This document shows positions 14,410 to 15,850 of a stretch of 15,850 nucleotides of DNA, piece by piece. The notes beneath the pieces were generated by a model. The model was not told the origin of the DNA. It saw nothing but the letters and a program-made list of their open reading frames with translations, and searched no databases. Source of the DNA: Actinomycetes bacterium (lineage in GTDB: Bacteria > Actinomycetota > Actinomycetes > Propionibacteriales > Propionibacteriaceae); the NCBI GenBank assembly GCA_023393755.1, contig JAEXCA010000176.1, forward strand, positions 1 to 15,850, in the 5' to 3' direction. A program made the position numbers and the translations under genes. How positions within the stretch are numbered: position 1 is the first letter of the stretch; each line of letters starts with the position of its first letter.

Positions 14410-15850
14410 TCAGCCGTGGGAGTAGATCCTCCCGGGTTTGGTCCTGCCCAGCAGCTGTCCGACGGTGACGAAGGTGTAGCCCTTCTCCCGTAGCCCCTGG
14501 ATGATCCCCGGCACCGCGGCGACGGTGGTCTTGTGGATGTCGTGCAGCAGCAGGATCGAGCCCCGCCGGGTCTGCTTCAGCGCCGCGGCTACCGTCTTCT
14601 CGGTACTGCGGGTCTTCCAGTCGAGGGTGTCGACGTTCCAGAGGATCTGCGCGACCTTCGCCTTCCTGGCCTGCGCGGCGACCGCGGCGTTGGTCTCGCC
14701 ATAGGGCGGCCGCATCAGCCGGGGCCGGTGGCCGGTGACCTGCTTGACGATCCTGATCGACGATGCGATCTCGTCGTGCACCTGCTCGTCGGTCAACCGG
14801 GTCAGCATCCGGTGATCCCAGGTGTGCACGCCGAGCTCGTGGCCGGCGTCGGCCAGCGCCCGGGTCACCTCGGGATAGGTCTCCACCTGCTGGCCCAGCA
14901 GGAAGAAGGTGGCGGGGACGGCCGCCTCCTTCAGGTGCGCCAGCAGCCTGGTGGTGAACGGACCCGGGCCGTCGTCGAAGGTGAGCGCGACGCACCGGGC
15001 CTCGCGGCAGTCGACCTCGCCCGGTGGTGGGATCGGGGACGAGGACGGCGTCGGTCCAGCGGTTTCGGACGGGGTGGGCTCCGGCCCGGGCTGGGCGGGC
15101 GCCGACGGACTCAGCGGGCTGAGGGTGGCCGCCCGGGCGGCCTGGCCGGCGACGGTGAGCAGGCCGTCCGTGGTGGTGACGGGAATGGTCAGGGTCACCC
15201 GGCCGGCCGGGCAGGCTGCCACCTGGCAGGCGTCGTAGCCGACCAGCAGCGCACCGTCCGCGGCGAAGGCGACCAGGGTCGCGGCAGCCAGTGGGGAGGG
15301 CCCGGTCGTCGCCAGGTCCAGCCCCGGTACGTCTAGCGCGGCCGCCACGGAGGACAGCGCCTGATCGGTCGTCGCCGGGTCGGCCAGGTCGGCCGCGGCG
15401 AGCGGCCGGTCGGCAGCGGGGTCGAACCAGAGCGACCGCCAGCGCTCGCGGGTCGTCCCGCCGGAGAACTCGTAGCCGTCGGCGACGATCGCGACCGCCT
15501 GCGGCGAGGACGCCACCAGGTGCCAGCCCAGGTTCAGTTCGGGCGCCGGGTCCTCGTCGTCGGCGTCCGGATGGGCGGCGTCGAAGGCGCCGATCGCGGC
15601 GGTGTAGTAGCCGTTGATCTCGGCGTCGGCGTTCGGCAGGCCGAACTGCGGCCAGCTGGCGAAGACATGCCGCGCCGCGTCCGACCGGGACTCGACGCCG
15701 TGCAGTGCCTCCGCGATCAGGCCGGCGTCGAGGATCAGCGGCACCTGGCCGGTGGCGGTGAACTCGGTGGCGGCCGACAGGTCGGGCGGCTCGGGGCGGG
15801 TGCTGGACGGCGTGGCCGGGGCGGGGGTGGGGACCGAGGGTGCGGGCGTG
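14410..15850 (-). CDS. Secreted polysaccharide deacetylase with N-terminal RsiV/DUF3298-like domain (5' end outside the window)
   Basis: At least 479 residues are visible and the reading frame stays open to the right edge, so the start and signal peptide lie beyond it. A GTG at 15744 is unlikely to be the start, because the codons before it encode a Pro/Thr/Ser-rich linker of the kind that follows a lipoprotein or signal sequence. The first domain contains LNLGWHLVASSPQAVAIVAD then YEFSGGTTRERWRSLWFD, like the DUF3298 region of RsiV and PdaC. A Pro/Ser linker (PTPSETAGPTPSSSPIPPPG) leads to the NodB deacetylase domain, with TFDDGPG (14962-14982), HTWDH, RPPYGETN, WNVDTLDW and LLHDIHKTT. These Asp and His residues bind the metal and catalyse removal of N-acetyl groups from peptidoglycan or a related glycan outside the cell. 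Confidence 0.9.
   Translation of the reverse strand, partial: TPAPSVPTPAPATPSSTRPEPPDLSAATEFTATGQVPLILDAGLIAEALHGVESRSDAARHVFASWPQFGLPNADAEINGYYTAAIGAFDAAHPDADDEDPAPELNLGWHLVASSPQAVAIVADGYEFSGGTTRERWRSLWFDPAADRPLAAADLADPATTDQALSSVAAALDVPGLDLATTGPSPLAAATLVAFAADGALLVGYDACQVAACPAGRVTLTIPVTTTDGLLTVAGQAARAATLSPLSPSAPAQPGPEPTPSETAGPTPSSSPIPPPGEVDCREARCVALTFDDGPGPFTTRLLAHLKEAAVPATFFLLGQQVETYPEVTRALADAGHELGVHTWDHRMLTRLTDEQVHDEIASSIRIVKQVTGHRPRLMRPPYGETNAAVAAQARKAKVAQILWNVDTLDWKTRSTEKTVAAALKQTRRGSILLLHDIHKTTVAAVPGIIQGLREKGYTFVTVGQLLGRTKPGRIYSHG

Noticed and set aside
11964..14468. Long rightward frame overlapping the PBP gene in another frame
   Set aside because: Arg/Gly/Pro-rich composition without motifs; the in-register PBP has complete catalytic motifs.
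14410..15744. Deacetylase as a complete gene starting at GTG 15744
   Set aside because: The open frame continues upstream through a Pro/Thr-rich linker to the window edge, and a secreted enzyme needs a signal peptide that is not seen, so the gene is partial here.

Overview
The window is GC-rich, densely coding DNA from a high-GC Gram-positive bacterium (Actinomycetota). The base composition, the dgt-dnaG gene pair, a PonA2-like penicillin-binding protein with a PASTA tail and several start codons preceded by a TANNNT box 6-7 bases upstream (leaderless style) all fit this. A member of the Propionibacteriaceae is plausible, but that is a guess from style and not a measured placement. I see no rRNA, tRNA, CRISPR array, intact insertion sequence or phage gene.

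Left part (1-2663): a short tandem repeat overlaps the 3' end of a leftward isoaspartyl methyltransferase-like gene. A rightward tRNA-dihydrouridine synthase gene (dusB) is divergent from it and carries an in-frame, palindrome-rich insertion of about 90 bases. A leftward gene for a small Pro/Gln/Tyr-rich three-helix membrane protein follows.

Centre-left (2690-6580): a rightward information-processing block holds a dGTPase-like HD hydrolase (dgt), DNA primase (dnaG, 9 bases downstream) and a sigma-70 family factor. The primase/sigma order resembles the rpsU-dnaG-rpoD macromolecular synthesis operon of other bacteria, although this sigma factor is short and not obviously the housekeeping one.

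Centre (6604-9577): leftward genes. A CoA-disulfide-reductase/rhodanese fusion is followed 12 bases later by a 53-residue Cys-rich protein gene. Upstream of the fusion gene lies a perfect 8-bp inverted repeat (AATACCCC-AG-GGGGTATT) of the CsoR/CstR operator type, overlapping the likely -10 box. Together these look like a persulfide/sulfide-responsive operon. Two copies of a short scattered repeat separate it from a nucleoside hydrolase gene.

Region 9578-10009 has no convincing gene but holds a long imperfect hairpin. Next come two overlapping leftward genes: a DEDDh 3'-5' exonuclease and an uncharacterised protein in which I see the nucleotidyltransferase signature GS-x11-DAD plus a third Asp. 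This nuclease/putative nucleotidyltransferase pair is the most interesting unexplained item here.

Right part (12022-15850): a class A penicillin-binding protein (rightward) converges on a secreted polysaccharide deacetylase with an N-terminal RsiV-like (DUF3298-type) region. The deacetylase runs off the right edge, so its N-terminus is missing. Both act on the cell envelope.
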